5,385 nt of DNA from Thermoplasmata archaeon M9B1D. Lineage in GTDB: Archaea > Thermoplasmatota > E2 > DHVEG-1. The DNA is taken from positions 1 to 5,385 of the forward strand of contig MUGC01000089.1 of the NCBI GenBank assembly GCA_002900535.1. Reading direction: 5' to 3'. Position 1 is the first letter of the stretch. The number at the start of each line of letters is the position of its first letter. The position numbers and the translations under genes were made by a program. Below, piece by piece: positions 5,156 to 5,385 of this stretch. The notes under the pieces are model-generated. The model did no database searches and had not been told where the DNA came from. It was given only the letters and a program-made list of their open reading frames with translations.

Positions 5156-5385
5156 CCAAGAGACCATATCTTCAACTATTTCCTTTAGATTATAATTTGG
5201 TTTAAATCCAAGTTTTTTCATAGCTTTTTTATTACTTATTAACCTATTAGTTCCAAATGTTTTTACTCTAAAACGTGTCAATGATGATTCATTTTTTGAA
5301 AATTTTTCTGCAAAAACAGCACTTAAATATGCTAAAAAATAAGGTACATGTTTCTTTATAGGTTCAACTTCCAATTGATTTGTTA
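5135..5385 (-). CDS. Extended SDR / NAD-dependent epimerase-dehydratase, C-terminal fragment
   Basis: About 82 C-terminal residues are visible; the reading frame is open to the window edge, so the N-terminal Rossmann domain lies outside. The pattern matches the substrate-binding end of extended SDR proteins (UDP-sugar epimerase and 3-beta-hydroxysteroid dehydrogenase-like). A hydrophobic amphipathic stretch follows PIKKHVPYFLAYLSAVFAEK, then comes SSLTRFRVKTFGTNRLISNKKAMKKLGFKP. The key elements are the conserved 'R...N-x-x-I-S-x-x-K-A-x-x-x-L-G-[FY]-x-P' signature and the closing LKEIVEDMVSWY helix. The family oxidises, reduces or epimerises nucleotide sugars, sterol-like compounds or related molecules with NAD(P); the exact substrate cannot be told from this part. 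A TTG at 5372-5374 is not a real start, because homology-like sequence continues upstream. Confidence 0.75.
   Translation of the reverse strand, partial: TNQLEVEPIKKHVPYFLAYLSAVFAEKFSKNESSLTRFRVKTFGTNRLISNKKAMKKLGFKPNYNLKEIVEDMVSWYNKTKK

Overview
This is an AT-rich, gene-dense window that reads like an archaeal chromosome. An Asgard (Lokiarchaeia-like) archaeon is my best guess, from three things: TATA-like boxes about 25-30 bases before several starts that lack Shine-Dalgarno sites; an Lrp/AsnC-type domain; and a mix of metabolic genes (stand-alone E2-type acyltransferase domain, PAPS-type sulfotransferase, saccharopine-dehydrogenase-like protein, extended SDR). This taxonomic call is inference, and an AT-rich bacterium is not excluded.

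Layout. Bases 2-190 hold the 3' end of an Lrp/AsnC-type ligand-binding (RAM) domain on the + strand. Bases 191-516 have no convincing gene but contain a good TATA-like box (253-260), a stem-loop at 423-447 that pairs away a GGAGG, and a second TATA-like box (486-494). Bases 517-1865 form a compact + strand unit not described by any family I recognise. It consists of two tandem copies of [hairpin with GGAGG in its loop, exactly 39-base spacer carrying TACCC and a strong Shine-Dalgarno, small ORF]. The products, 39 and 55 residues, are paralogous to each other. The second small ORF overlaps by 14 bases the start of a class I SAM-dependent methyltransferase with a two-helix C-terminal membrane anchor.

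Bases 1896-3851 carry two minus-strand genes: a PAPS-type sulfotransferase (upstream) and a stand-alone E2/CAT-like acyltransferase domain. A divergent intergenic region (3852-3971) separates them from a + strand saccharopine-dehydrogenase-like oxidoreductase (3972-5129). A minus-strand extended SDR/epimerase, cut by the window end, converges on that gene.

How the genes may work together. Sulfotransferase, methyltransferase, acyltransferase and SDR are all group-transfer or redox enzymes that could act on lipids or surface molecules, but nothing here proves a shared pathway. The strongest unexplained signal is the duplicated hairpin/leader/small-protein cassette coupled to the membrane-anchored methyltransferase.
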